Assembly: GCA_029706075.1 (NCBI GenBank)
Contig: JAINUG010000014.1
Coordinates: 761,501 to 825,500, forward strand
Origin: Aldrovandia affinis
Lineage: Eukaryota; Chordata; Actinopteri; Notacanthiformes; Halosauridae
Direction of reading: 5' to 3'
Length of the DNA stretch: 64,000 nucleotides
The notes under the pieces are model-generated. The model saw only the letters and a list, made by a program, of their open reading frames with translations, was not told the origin of the DNA and searched no databases. The translations under genes and the position numbers were made by a program. Below, in pieces: positions 26,050-38,440 of this stretch (its first letter is position 1; each line of letters starts with the position of its first letter).

Positions 26050-29000
26050 TACAGTATATGTTTAAGAACTGGGACTCAAAGTCCCATAGAAGAACTGGAG
26101 TTTTTTTAAAACTTGAAACTGTCTAAAAGCATAACTGTTATCTCTTCTAGCGAACACTGTGTCCCCATTCACACCAGGTGAACAAACAAATACACCGTAA
26201 ACAAAAAACAAATAAAAAAACAAGATTTTAAAATATTTTCATACATAACCCAATCACAGGATAAGGGACCCTGGGAAGCTCGAGCGAATCTCCAAACTGC
26301 ACAGCGACATCACGCAGTGGCAAGACCCGAGGGAAACGCTTGTGCCCCGTCAATAGCTGCCCCACTACGTGATATCTCCAGACAAGAGTGCACGTCCATG
26401 ATGCAGCCAGGTCCCTGATACGAGGGCACAAGGGAAACACTATCTGACAGACAGCCTCTTTCTGCCCCCCCTCCCCACCCCCCGTTCCCCTAGTCATGTG
26501 ATGCCAGGCCGCTATCAGTGGAATGCCAGATGAATGCCGACAACTACGCCCCGGTTGGCACCCGAGGCTTCTCCTGCTGCTCCCGCGAGTTTCCCCGTCC
26601 GCCGGCGAGGAGCGCGCCAGTGTTTCGCCCAGGTGCACGTTTGCGGATGCGCGGGCCCTGCCGATTAAGGGGGTGGGGTGTTGGCGGGTGCGCTGGCAGA
26701 GAGGAACTGCAAGGGGATGCTGGTCATCCATACGCAAACAACACCCGCCCACCCCCACACACCCACACCCCTGCATACAAGTAACTGCCAAAATGTCCTG
26801 TAAACGGGTGCAGTATCGTGAGCTTCTGTGGGGGGCAAGAACCTTCCCTTTCCAACGAACCCCCCCAGCCATTTGAGTGTCCCTCCCAGGTTAACACAGC
26901 GTTGTCTTTGGCAGTTACCCCTCTTCTGTACATGCCCACCCCAACCTATTTGCAGCCCCCCTCCCCAATCTTCAGAGAGGGGAGGAAGGCATGACCATGA
27001 TGAACCAGAGAATGGCACCGCTCCGCTATCTATGAGGTTGCCCGTAAAGGTTTTTATCTGATGTCTGCTATACAAGTCAACAAGGATAAGGGCTCATGCT
27101 GTGCATTCAAGATGAGGCAATAAGAGCAATGTTAATAACTGTAACAAATAACTGGAATAAAATACTGGAATGTTTCTGAAACAAACATTCTGAGCGTTTG
27201 GATGTTGGGGTATGCAAATCGTAGTTCCACACTGGATACGGTCTCCCTGCCTGGCCTGTGAAGACAATTACAGACCGCTCATTGATCTATCCTTATCTGA
27301 TACTTTTTTTTTTTTTTGGGGGGGTGGTAAGTGGATTTATCTGATTAATTATGAGTGAGAAGATAGCGATAGGGAGGTTGGGGGAATACGATTATGACCG
27401 AAGCCGGGGTGACTTCTGTTATCGCACTCAAACGATCCTTCTGACGATACGCGCTGGTGACACTTTAAGAGCAGCCCGGAGAGATGCATTCTGGGATATC
27501 CACATGTTTTTTGGAGGGTCAGGCACGGGGGGGAGAGGGTGTCCTGGCCGTGCCCACATTAAACAGCCTGGAGGTGCACAGTTAGCAGGCTCGAGCGTGC
27601 CTTCTGCTTCTGGAGACCTGCTAAGGTTCAGCGTCTTTAAGTGGAAGTAATTGCTGGGGTGCATGCTCCATTAAAAAGCAACTATTTAATACAATAATCA
27701 TTCAATTAAAAAGCCCTTGTAGCAGCTGCCACTGCGGATTTGGATCAACTGAATATTTTATTTGCGGCAGGAAGCAAAACAACATATCGCCAAGTGTCAT
27801 CGGGAGGGGGAAAAATGCCTATCTGCGGGACAGAGGCAGAGATGTTCTACAATCACCTCCATTCACAGTTTAGACACAACTTCAAAAGAGTATTCTTAGA
27901 TAACAAACAAGGGAGCTGCATGTTAATAACGAGGGTGACTGAAAGACAAGTTTTCGCCGAGGGGTATCATCGGGTAAAATCAAAACGATAAGGATTCTTT
28001 TTTTTTAGCACCACTGTGTGAAATATCTTTGGATATGTCCATTCCGCTTCCTCTAAAGAAATCTAGAAGAGATAAATCATCTCGAGCCATATGAATCAAG
28101 GAACCACGCATGACGCGTCTGCTAACCAACGGCTTCGGCTTTAGATCTTCATTAGATATTCTGCAAATTGTGTGAAACGCTTTGCCCCAATTTGGGCGAA
28201 TTTCGCAGAAAACCGCTGCAATTTAACTCGTGCACTCCGTCAACACGCCCAACAACATGGATTCGTCCAGCCGTCCGAGTTCAGACACCGACGTCAAACC
28301 CATCAGCAGCATCAGAACCACCGAAAATGATTATGAAGCAACAACGATGAAGGGGCGTGATGAATTAATGTTTGTTTTTTTCCGCCACCTGATTGCCTCA
28401 TAGCCTGAGTCCCTTTTTAAAAACTGTCGGTGTACCTTTCGCTTAGCGGATGGATGGCTGCTCCTTTCTAAGTGCGGGATATGAGCAGTGCTCGACTGTT
28501 AAAGTCATTTAGGGTCTAATGCTTCACTCGTTAAGCTCTGACGTTTAAATGCACCTTTCACACAGTGAGATGAATGCGGCGTCACTGGGGACAGGAGTAA
28601 AAATGTTAAAGAAAAGAGGGAAAGGGTTCTGTCATAAAAACAGACAGCGAGGCATTAACAGTTTAGCACCGCGGCACAGACAGCAGTCGAGGTGGGAATA
28701 CGACGCCGTCGTTATTGCCACATCCAGCAGAGGGATAAAGTTCTGCTCAAGTATGACGCCGTTTCGTGACAAGGAAACTGGGGTTTCATAACTTGGCAGC
28801 ATCGTATTGCCTGACAGAAGGATTTCCTCCTTAGGAATATGCCTTTCAATTTGGCCAATTAAAACGACAAAACGCAGAGATGATTCGCCTTAACGTGCGC
28901 TGGTGTTCTCCTAGAAATCCCCGGGAAACTGGTAAACGTGTCCGCTCTTAACCAGAGGACCAAAAGCGCACGGGGTCGAAGGGTCAAAGTCAGGCTCCAG

Positions 29001-31252
29001 TATTGCGGTCTCGGATCTTGCTCACAGAGATTAATGGTCGGTCGTGTGTTATTCTTCTGAACGCCTACAGTGTAACCTGCAATACACCAGGCCCAATGCG
29101 CTTGAATGGAAACGTAAGCGCCCAACACAGGAGCGATGCTGGTCACGTGTACCCTTTGACCTCTCTGCCTCTGTAAGCCACCCCCCACCCCCAGTGCAGC
29201 TGCCAGATGCATACTCCCCCCCCCTCCCCACCTGAAGACATGTCTGCCTAACTGAATCTCTCTTGAAGAACAAACCCTGTGCATTTCCTCTACCACCACA
29301 TCACTTCAGCTGCCCATATATTTCATGAGACAAAATATTATAGCATCGTGTTATGCCATTTTTTTCATGTTGCAATACTGTATATGACAGAATTACACCA
29401 CTAATCAAAATGCTCATCATAATTTATGGTTTAAAAAAACCCAACAACATTTGAACGTGTTAAAATCTACGATTAGATGTACAGCAAAACCCATTTTCAG
29501 TGCTCGGATGCTCATCTTGGATGAGGGAGAAACAGGAGACAGGAGAGAGAAACCTTATAGAGCGCTAAGGGCAGAAAAGTTCACCGGAAACTGCTGAAAC
29601 CACATTGCATTTGCCAAGGTTACCAGTGACGGCATATTAATCACCATCCAGCTAAATTAAAAAGTATAATCCCCATTAAAGAGGTTCGCATTTACTGTAC
29701 ACTTAAGCGGTCCATTGTAAAAGCTTACCGTGAGTGCAACGACGGAATGGTATTAAATACCTTTACATCTTTACAAAGATCACATGGCTCTTTCACCGAA
29801 TCTCTCTCCAGAGCACTCTTAATAGAGAGGGCATGGTCTCTGATTATTTAAAATTGTCCACAAATGCTGCCATGTCATAGAAGTATTATAACCATATGCA
29901 GTCAGTATTAAAGCTGCGTAACATACAACACTACGCTTATGCTCCACAACAACCCCAAATTACCCTTTTTAAACTACTATATGATGGAAGGATGTTTATA
30001 CATTTCATTTTCCTATTTTTAACTTTTCCTAACAGCAATTTTGACAGAACATCCAGACACAACCCAAATGTGCTGCGCGTGTCACCAAGGAACAGTAGTT
30101 TAACGTACACACAATGGCTAATGCATTCATTTATGGCATTTGTCAGATTTGTTTTTTTGAAATGTTTGTACATGTTGTACTTGTATTGGTAATGTGTTGT
30201 GCCTTTCAGTGCTGGTTCTCAGAAACAAGTAGACGTCCTTAATCCCCCATTCCCCCACTCTCACTGGGAGCCCTTTGAGCCGAGCAGCGAATTACTTCTA
30301 TTCTTTGTTTTATTATGTTCAGCAAATTAATAAATGGGAATAGCTTTGGAAAAAAAATAGATATGAAAATGTGTACTTTGCATTTATTAAAAAGCGCATT
30401 CTCTAAAGGTTACAAGCAGCTATTGTAGCAGTACAATCCGTGAAATGTAATTAAAGACAGTGTGAGAGAGCGCCGGAGATAAAGCTGCTAGTGCCATTAC
30501 TGGCTCCCTCTTGTAATATTTTGCGTTCCCTCCTGAAACTTATTCTCTCTGAACTAATTTTGCATGACATATTGCATTTCTGCATCAGCTATCATGAGGC
30601 TACCTGTGAATTAAACAGGGGTTGATATACGGCAAATTCGCAGATTACATTTCGGACATGCAGATATCTCACATTCTCTGTGATTTATTAATTCCAGCAA
30701 AACAAAACTCACAACATCACTTACAATTGCATTTCCCCCTGCTCCACGCAGGCGTGCGCGGATGGAAGAATTACATAAATGCATATAAAATGAAATGTTA
30801 GGATGATGGATAGACAGACAGTTATATGGAATAAAGCGCTGCGCTGTGAAGACCAGAAATTTTACCATTTAACATAATGTGATACAGTCTTATCAATGTG
30901 CGATTTAGCCCAAAAATGTAAATGTATGATGTAACGGTTATTTTCTCATTATGAATAATTAAGGGGAATGCAACCAAAAAAATATTTGATTTTTATATAT
31001 ATATTATATATATATATATATACTGCATATATATTAGTTTTCTGTGAAAATGTATAATCCATGTGCTTTGTTAATGTCACAACTGTATAAGAGGTTTGGA
31101 CTAAAATGTGTACTAAATTGTAGGAGTCGTTAGCTTTTGTCTTCATCAAGGCACTTTTATAATTAAAGTACATGTCAGTCAACACAATGTATTTTTTATT
31201 GGGGTGGGGGAAGGCTATATGAATGCAATTGAGAAGTTGTTTGCTTTTATTC
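26049..31252. other. 5.2 kb of mostly unique sequence, no gene seen
   Basis: A minus-strand open frame of 214 codons at 26228-26872 overlaps plus-strand frames of similar quality and matches no family I know. A perfect octamer ATGCAAAT lies at 27212-27219. Positions 27690-27990 and 30290-30610 have the even, repeat-free texture of conserved non-coding DNA. An AT tract lies at about 30996-31034. Confidence 0.4.
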
Positions 31253-32099
31253 CAGGGGGTAGACAAAATAATGGAAACACCAAATGAAAAAGGACTTTGA
31301 ACATTTTTTTTGATCACAATTAAAAAGAGTCTACACATGTGTTTCATGTTAATTACCAATATGTTTCTGCTATAAAATCAACACTTTAATATGTGAGTTT
31401 CTAAAGCAAAATGAAAAATCTCACAGATTTTGAAAGAGGTCAAATAGTTGGTGCCCAAGTTGCAGATGCGTCAACAGCAAAATGATTTAATGTGTCAAGG
31501 GGAACAATATCTAAAATGACGGCATACGCAATGTTGAAAATTGCACCAGGTACGAGGAACATTTGTCACAGGTTGAAGCTCACCAACAGGGATAGACAGA
31601 TGTTTAACAGAATAGTTGCTAAAAAACACAAAACAACAGCCTCAAAAATGACTGAGAACTGAATCTACACCTCCGTGACCCAGTCTCAGAAAATGTCGTG
31701 AGCCTCACAAAGCTGATATTTATGGCAGAGCTGCCATTTGGAAATCACTTGCAACCAGGCCAATGCGCAACAATATAAAACCTATTATAATTGATGAAGT
31801 CAAACACCTTGCATACCCTCCCCAAACATTAGATCTTAACATCCTTGAATCTTTATGGGAAATTCTAGAACATAGAATATAGAGTAGTAATACAAGAAAT
31901 AGTAGATTTCCACCACCTTCATCTCTCAAAGAACTGGAGACTTTCCTTCTTGAAGAATGACCCAATGTCCCATTAGAAACAGTTAAAAATGACAGCATTC
32001 CAAGAAGGATTTACGCCGCTCTGAACGCAAAGCGCGGTCCAGCTCCTTATTAGTTAATGAATATTGATATATTGTCTAGTGTTTCCATTATTTTCTACA
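31253..32099 (+). mobile_element. Degenerate Tc1/mariner element, type 1
   Basis: The left end reads GTAGACAAAATAATGGAAAC and the right end GTGTTTCCATTATTTTCTAC, an imperfect inverted repeat of about 22 bp known from fish Tc1-like elements. The length is about 850 bp, shorter than an intact copy, because the middle of the transposase region is missing. The element is a dead relic. Confidence 0.8.
31411..32050 (+). pseudogene. Tc1-like transposase pseudogene (type 1)
   Basis: A Tc1 transposase cuts and pastes its own element at TA sites. The start MKNLTDFERGQIVGAQVADA at 31411 opens the DNA-binding domain. An in-frame TGA at 31483-31485 interrupts it after 24 codons, and reading resumes with FNVSRGTISKMTAY, the helix-turn-helix part. 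After about 31730 the catalytic core with the first two aspartates is deleted. The frame picks up again near 31800-31850 with LDLNILESLWEIL, which holds the third acidic catalytic residue, and ends near the right inverted repeat. The stop, the deletion and further frameshifts make it certainly non-functional. Confidence 0.8.
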
Positions 32100-32748
32100 C
32101 AAATTGTATATACAGTACATCACATAACTGGGGAGGATTTGATGCTGTTTCCATGGCACACCAATAGATATGCTTATGTTGCTAAACTTAACAAAGCTTT
32201 AGAACTGATGTCACTTCCTATGGAGGCTAATGTGCTCATTAGCTTGCTTGAGTAAGAGTGTGCTTATTAGCCTGCATGCTTTGGCTCAGCTTATTAGTAA
32301 GATAATTTAGCAAGGTTACCAACCAAAAAACAGACATCTTATCAGTCCTCAGTTCTGCAGAGAGATAATACTACCACCAATACTACTACTACTGAGAAAG
32401 ACAAGATGTCCCCCAAACTCCACTCACCACCCCACCCCGCACCAATGGCATTTTGGGTAAAATTAGCAATAATGTTAGCAATAATGTGCTGAAATACAGG
32501 ACCCAACATGGTTGTGTAAGAAACAACAATTTACTGCTCAACCAAAAAGTAGCACTTCATTAAACTGAATTTTCTAAGTTGAGGGCACTGCCCACTGTGA
32601 TTCAGCCCTGGCCCCCCAGTGTCCAAATCATGGTCCAGATCAGGGTCCAACTGTTTCTTGTTTTACAGTGAGGTCTGAACACATTTCTGTTTGCATTTTA
32701 GAAAGCTACCACAGGTAAGCTCTTTATATATTTCTGGAATATATTATA
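32100..32748. other. Spacer, no gene seen
   Basis: No gene. At 32686-32720 a pyrimidine-rich TTTGCATTTTAG is followed 13 nt later by CAG/GTAAGC, a chance-level microexon-like pattern. Confidence 0.45.
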
Positions 32749-32846
32749 TTTATTATTATTATTATTATTAATATTATTATTATTATTATTAATAATAATA
32801 ATAATAATAATAATGATATTATATTTTAATATCATTATTATTATTA
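32749..32846. repeat. Inverted (ATT)n/(AAT)n tract
   Basis: An ATT run at about 32749-32790 is followed directly by an AAT run to about 32813. Then comes a small palindrome (GATATTATATTTTAATATC) and another ATT run. The two opposed runs can fold into one long AT hairpin of about 25-30 bp per arm. Confidence 0.85.
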
Positions 32847-32992
32847 CTATAAATTATTTTTGGACTAATTTCTTTTTTTTCATGGTGGTATGGTCAACGG
32901 TGTGGTACGGCAGCCAGGTTGTGGGATCAGCAAATGTGGCATTTGCTCAAAATGAGAATAAATAAATGAATGTTGAACATGTTTAAGAGTCA

Positions 32993-33211
32993 GGTGTGGC
33001 ATAGAAATGAGGGAAATAGACCTGTACTCAGGTTTGTGTTCAAATACCAGGTGGAACGGTGCTATATCCTTTAGCATGGTGCTTATCCTAAATTGCTCCA
33101 GTAGAGTAAATATCCAGCTGTGTAAATAGATTACACTGCATGTGAAATGTAAGCTATGTACTGTAAATCACCCTGGATTATGGATCTGCTAAGCCAATAT
33201 GTAATGTAAAT
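32993..33211 (+). mobile_element. tRNA-derived SINE, diverged
   Basis: A B-box-like TTGTGTTCAAATACCAG near 33035 is followed by GTAAATATCCAGCTGTGTAA and a worn tail (TGTAAATCACCCTGGATTAT then GGATCTGCTAAG). The order is as in the copy at 24290, with the tail as at 17887. Confidence 0.65.
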
Positions 33212-34235
33212 GGGTATTGAATAGAATCTAGGGTGTGCTCTTTTTTTGAACCGTTCCGGTGTTTTATCGTCAGATGAGGACACGTGTGGGATTACTTAGC
33301 CACACCTGGGTTTTCACTTTGCGCTCACGTTGTCCACTTGCAAAAAAGTAAAAATACAATAAGGCAACGGCCTGGACTCAACCAAAATGTTGTATTGTGA
33401 AGGTATTGAGAAGGTGTGTATGTATATATGGTTCTCTGTGGTGTGGTGTGGTGGTTCTCATATGTTATATAAATGTATATATATATACAGTATATATATA
33501 TATATGTTTAAAGAATGCTGTACATAGGATATGCTGATTAACTGTACCTCAAAAATACTGTTATTGAAACATGTTTCAATGACAGCTTGTTTTTGAGATT
33601 TCCTTTAATCGGCTTAGGTAGAAACAAATGCAAAAGCATGATATTTCCTGCCACAGCATTGATAAATATGTGGGAAACGATCCATTAGATAAATGCCTAT
33701 GTCTTATCCACACCACAAGGGTCCATGGGGAAGAGACAGTGAGAGAAGGGATTGTCTGGCCTAGCCAGGGAATAAAGGGGGTTTAAAGAGTTTTGATGAA
33801 AAAGATGCACAGCAGCCTTACCTGTGGAATGTGTGAACTGTGTTTCATGTGCGTCCTTCAAATAAGGCCAGTCATCAGCTCTTACCTTTCTGCATTTTCA
33901 CCTCTGGCAAAAACAAATGAGAGAGATGAGAGAGGAGGAGCAGGGGGGGAAAAAAGAGAAAAAATGGAAAGGTCAAGAATTGTTAGCCTAATTTAGCAAG
34001 CAGCATCTTAGCCAAGCTACTGTATGACTTCAGGGAAAGTCTCCATGGAAACAATTCTGATTCTGCCTCTTTAAAGACATGCATGTGTGTGCAGTATAGA
34101 GTAAGATATTAGAAACATGTAATGCAGGCACCTATTGGCAGCAATTGCCAGTGTAAAAACACAAGAACACACAATGGAAAGTATAAGAGAACAAGCTTTT
34201 AAGCCCATTTCATCTTACCATTTGCCTGTAATATA
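33212..34235. other. Spacer, no gene seen
   Basis: A short AT tract with TATATACAGTATATATAT lies near 33475-33505. Nothing else is recognisable. Confidence 0.5.
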
Positions 34236-35431
34236 CACTCAGTGGCCACTTTAGCAGGTACACCTTTCTAGTACTGGGTAGGACCCCCCTTTGGCCCCAG
34301 AACAGCCTGGATTTTTTTGTGGCATGGATAAAACAAGGTGCTTGAAACATTCCTTAGAGATTCTGTTCCATGTTGACATGATAGCATCATGCAGTTGCTG
34401 CAGATTTGTCGACTGCACATTCATGTTGCGAATCTCCCATTCCACCACATCCCAAACGTGCTCTATTGGACTGAGATCTGGTGACTGTGGAGGCCATTGG
34501 AGTACACTGAACTCATTGTCACATTCGTGGAAACAGCTTGAGATAACGTGTGCTTTGTGACATGGCGCATTATTCTGCTGAAAGTAGCCATTAGAAAATG
34601 GGTAGACTGTGGCTATAAAGGGATGCACATGGTCAGCAACAAGACTCAGGTAGGCTAGGCATTTAAACAATGCTCAATTGGTATTATGTGGGCCTAATGT
34701 GTGCCACGAAAACAATCCAGCCCAATCCAACAAGGCAGGATGGATGCATGGATTCATGTTTTTATGCCAAATTCTGACTCTACCATTTGCGTGTCGCAGC
34801 AGAAATTGAGATTCGTCAGACCAGGCGACATTTTTCCAATCTTCAACTGTCCAGTTTTGGTAAGCCTGTGCCCACTGTAGCCTCACTTTCCTGTTCTTAG
34901 CTGACAGGAGTGGAACCCGGTGTGGTCTTCTGCTGCTGTAGCCCATCAACTTCAAGGTTCGATGTGTTGTGCATTCAGAGATGCTATGCTCTTCTGCATA
35001 CCACTGTTGTAATGCGTGGTTATTTGAGTTACTGTCGCCTTCCTGTCAGCTTGAACCAGTCTGGCCATTCTCCTCTGACCTCTCTCATCAACAAGGCATT
35101 TTCGCCCACAGAACTGCCGCCCACTGGATGTTTTTTGTTTTTCGCACCATTCTCTGTAAACTCTAGAGACTGTTGTGCATGACAATCCCATGAGATCAGC
35201 AGTTTCTGAGATACTCACACCACCCCGTCTGGCATCAACAGTCATTTCACGGTCAAAGTCACTTAGATCACATTTCTTCCCCATTCAGATTTTTGGTCTG
35301 AACAACAACTGAACCTCTTGACCATGTCTGCATGCTTTTATGCATTTAGTTGCTGCCACATGATTGGCTGATTAGATAATTGCATTAATGAGCAGGTGTA
35401 CAGGTGTACCTAATAAAGTGGCCACTGACTG
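34236..35431 (-). mobile_element. Tc1/mariner element, nearly full length (type 2)
   Basis: Boundaries are exact. TA target duplications lie at 34234-34235 and 35432-35433. The left end is CACTCAGTGGCCACTTTAGC and the right end reversed is CAGTCAGTGGCCACTTTATT, inverted repeats of about 30 bp. At 1196 bp it contains a decayed transposase read on the minus strand. Fish Tc1-like elements commonly carry this end type. Confidence 0.92.
34251..35284 (-). pseudogene. Tc1-like transposase pseudogene with DD36E-like spacing (type 2)
   Basis: The transposase would bind the inverted repeats and cut at TA. The start MGKKCDLSDFDREMTVDARR at 35284 opens a paired-type DNA-binding domain that includes SISETADLMGLSCTTVSRVY. 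Between about 34955 and 34960 the frame shifts (QHIEP to KLMGYSSRRPHR). The first catalytic aspartate is in AWSDES (codon at 34815-34817). A stop codon near 34671-34676 breaks the frame again, and the segment between ALLDWAG and LFSWHTLG is shortened. The usual second aspartate is Asn here (QQNNAPCHK, AAT codon at 34572-34574). The glutamate is kept in SPDLSPIEHVWD, 36 residues after that Asn. It cannot be active. Confidence 0.9.
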
Positions 35432-35433
35432 TA

Positions 35434-36702
35434 TATCCAATCTATGTTTACAGCTGTACTTCAGAAGTGTCAAAAGGCACACATTTTACTTGCTGTTCAC
35501 CCAAACAATGCTCTTGCTGAAAATAACAAGGCTTTGCTGAAAACAACTAATGGTTGTCAAACTAACCAGAACAGATGCAATTTTTTGGCCAAATGCTACT
35601 GCTCATTTAAACCCAGGTATGGAGACTGTTTAACATAACAACACAAATAAACATGCATACCTGGAAATGCATGCAAATTAAACTGGGTGGCTGGGGAGGG
35701 AGGAGGAAGGGTGGGTGGGAGTGGTTCAATCCAACATAATGGATTAGTACTATCTGTAAAAAAAAAATTATCATCTGCTGGAATGGACCTTCAGAATGGA
35801 CACTTGCTGCAATGGGGACGGGAAAGGTCACCTCACCTATGTTTAGGCTCAGATTCAGATCTCAAGTGAGGTCGTGGACATACCCACCGAAACAAGATTT
35901 CCTCCAGCCCTGCCCTTGTATTTGTTTCACGAGTTCAATCCCCCCCTCCTCACGTCCCCACCCCTCCTCCCAATCCTTGATGAACCCCAACATCCTTTAA
36001 TGACTCTCCCGCATAAGAAAACAGTGATAATAAAAGCCAGCTGGGCTAAAAGTTGAGCGAAAGAGGAGATGATTAAAGAACCTTATTAAAAGGCAACCCT
36101 GTAGGACGGAGCACGTGACGGAGGCCACATTACGAGGCCTGATCCTTTCAAATGACACCACGGTTTCCCGAACACGCCGAAAAAACCTGATTAGGGTGAC
36201 AAGCACTGAGTGATACTGCAAACCTGTTAATAACATGAAAATTAGAAGGGGCTCATGCAAAGAAAGGAGATTAATTTAGCTGGAGTCCATCTCGCGCAAA
36301 TTGCGAAGTTGTGAATATGTTCTCAGATAATGAGCCTTCCTACTTGTCAGCTCACTTGTCATTCTCTGTAATTAATGTTAAGGAAGACTCCTTCCTGATG
36401 GTCGGTATTACTCATGTACCAAGAAAATTTCTTCGGAGAAATAATTTACATTTATTATCATCAGTCTGTTTGTGTGGTTTATTTCGCGGCGGAGTAATTT
36501 ATTGCAGCGCCATTTCGCTCGCCTTGATTAGTCACTCGTCAGACTGAGATGTAATTTTTTTCTTCAGATGTCTGGGGCAGGGAAAATTGAAAGTGTTGCG
36601 ACATCACACTGGCTCTTTCTGCCTCTCTCTCTTTGTCTCTCGCCATCTCAGGAAGGTGCTGCTGACGGACATTGTTAAACTTCACAGTTGCAGTCACAGA
36701 AA
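35434..36702. other. Unique sequence, candidate regulatory DNA
   Basis: A perfect octamer ATGCAAAT lies at 35671-35678. No gene is supported: open frames near 35690-36060 and 35997-36260 (minus) match nothing. Confidence 0.4.
36220..36545. promoter_or_regulatory. Candidate non-coding regulatory block
   Basis: Repeat-free, with TAATTTAGC, TGTAATTAATGTTAAGG, AAATAATTTACATTTATTAT and GTAATTTATTGCAGCGCC. The texture is that of conserved distal enhancers. The plus-strand open frame here (78 codons) has no recognisable domain. Confidence 0.25.
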
Positions 36703-37117
36703 AAAAAACCACACACACACACACACGCACATGCATGCAAGCACACACACTCACACCCACATTCAAACATAGACACACATGGATACATGCACACAGGTAC
36801 ATGAACACACATTAATGCACACATCATACAACACATAAATACACACTTGTGCATGTACACACATTTTTGCGCACACATACACAGACACACAAACACACAT
36901 ACAAAAGCAAACATGGACAGAGATACATACACACAGATACATGAACACACATTAATGCACACATCATACAACACACAAATACACGCTTGTGTGTGTACAC
37001 AGATTTTTGCCACACAAACACACATGCACAGAGATACATACACACAGATGCATACACACACTAATGCACATTGTCCTGCAACACAAAAACACACTCCATA
37101 CATGCACACACATTTTT

Positions 37118-37189
<72 letters not shown>

Positions 37190-37206
37190 ACATACACACT
37201 ATCAGA
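36703..37206. repeat. CA-rich tract with three higher-order units
   Basis: CA runs are mixed with islands repeated as blocks. ACATGAACACACATTAATGC starts at 36799 and again at 36939, and a related CTAATGCACATTG island lies at 37061. The first two units differ by 140 bp and the third is shorter. The overlapping Cys-Val and His-Thr open frames on both strands (up to 213 codons) are products of the repeat. Confidence 0.9.
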
Positions 37207-37230
37207 TGCACAAGCACAGACACACAGATA

Positions 37231-38187
37231 CAGTTAGGTCCAGAATGATTGGCACCCTTGATTAAAATGAGCAAAAAAGGCTGCATAAAATAAAAACATA
37301 TTTTAGGCTCAGACATATGGGAAAACTATATTTTAATTCTAATACAATTATTCAAATCTTCTTTCCTTTTTATTGAGTAATACTATTTTTTTCTGAAAAA
37401 CGTAGGTGTCAAAACTATTTTAAATAAAACCAAACAATGTGAAATCTGCAATACAGTTCTACTTATCTCTAAAGTAATCTCAATCTTAAGAAACTGTATT
37501 ATGGCCTTCCATCACTTTCTGTTTCACTAGGGTATAAAAATGAGGTAACACAAATGCGAAATCCCTTGGTCATCCATCACCATGGGGAAAGCCAAAGAAC
37601 TGTCCGATCAAAAGAGACAAATGATTGTTGACTTACACAAGCCAGGTAAATGGGTACAAAACATATAAATGGTTAAACATACCACTAACCACTCTTAGAG
37701 CAATAATCTAAAAGTTTCAAACATTTGGAACAGTTGCAAACTTGCCAGGAAGCAAACTTGTGTGTTATCCCCTCACACAGTGAAGAAGGTGGTGAGGGAG
37801 GCAATGGACGAAGGACCATAGTTCAAGAACTGCAGAGTTTTGTTGCATTTTGGGGTCACAAACTCCCCAAATCAACCATAAGACACCACCTCCATACCAA
37901 CAAGCTCTGCACGAAGAAAGCCCTTACTGAGCGCAACCAACAGATTCAAGCGTCTGGAGCTTGCCAAACGTCATTGGAACTATGACTGGAACCAGGTGCT
38001 ATGGTCAGATGAGACCAATTGCACTTGTACACCGTCGGCATGTTTGGCGTCAAAAGAAGCATGCATACAAGGAAAAGCATCTCATACCTACCATCAAATA
38101 TGGTGGCCTCAGTAATGATATTATTTGTTTTCTACAGTCCTTTTTGCTAATTTTTATCTAGGGTGCCAATAATTCTGGACCTGACTG
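37231..38187 (+). mobile_element. Tc1/mariner element, decayed (type 3)
   Basis: TA duplications lie at 37229-37230 and 38188-38189. The ends are CAGTTAGGTCCAGAATGATT and, reversed, CAGTCAGGTCCAGAATTATT, inverted repeats of about 27 bp. At 957 bp it is shorter than a full-length copy because the 3' half of the transposase is lost. Confidence 0.9.
37582..38130 (+). pseudogene. Tc1-like transposase pseudogene (type 3)
   Basis: The ATG at 37582 gives MGKAKELSDQKRQMIVDLHK, the start of the DNA-binding domain. A stop follows about 27 codons in (VQNI then stop). Further on, the frame recovers in pieces: GNGRRTIVQELQSF near 37800, then LHTNKLCTKKALTERNQQIQ near 37890-37950. A frameshift follows, then LELAKRHWNYDWNQVLWSDE near 37950-38010 with the first catalytic aspartate. 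After KKHAYKEKHLIPTIKYGG the rest, with the second aspartate and the glutamate, is missing up to the right inverted repeat. Dead copy. Confidence 0.85.
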
Positions 38188-38189
38188 TA

Positions 38190-38354
38190 CATCCAGGCAA
38201 ATGCATAAGCACCCCCAAATGCACACACGCCTACAACTCACAAACACACACATGAAAACGTAGACACACACAGATCCACACATGCATAAATATGCATACA
38301 TTATTCCCCTTTATACATCTATATATACATATTCATATATATATATACATATTA

Positions 38355-38389
<35 letters not shown>

Positions 38390-38440
38390 TCTTTGTGCAC
38401 CCAACCCACACACACACACATTTTCACACACCGTATTCAT
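38190..38440. repeat. CA and AT simple-repeat tract
   Basis: Loose CA sequence at 38200-38290 is followed by an AT/TATA run at about 38320-38375 and short ACAC runs. An open frame of 72 codons across it is an artefact. Confidence 0.85.

Noticed and set aside
26228..26872. Minus-strand frame of 214 codons.
   Set aside because: GC-rich DNA with overlapping frames of similar length on the plus strand, no recognisable domain, and no splice or promoter evidence.
32686..32720. Possible 13-nt microexon between TTTTAG and CAG/GTAAGC.
   Set aside because: Short splice-like patterns are expected by chance in 64 kb, and no flanking exon supports it.
36675..37316. Minus-strand Cys/Val-rich frame of 213 codons.
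   Set aside because: It is a product of the CA/GT tract. The opposite strand and other frames are open for the same reason.
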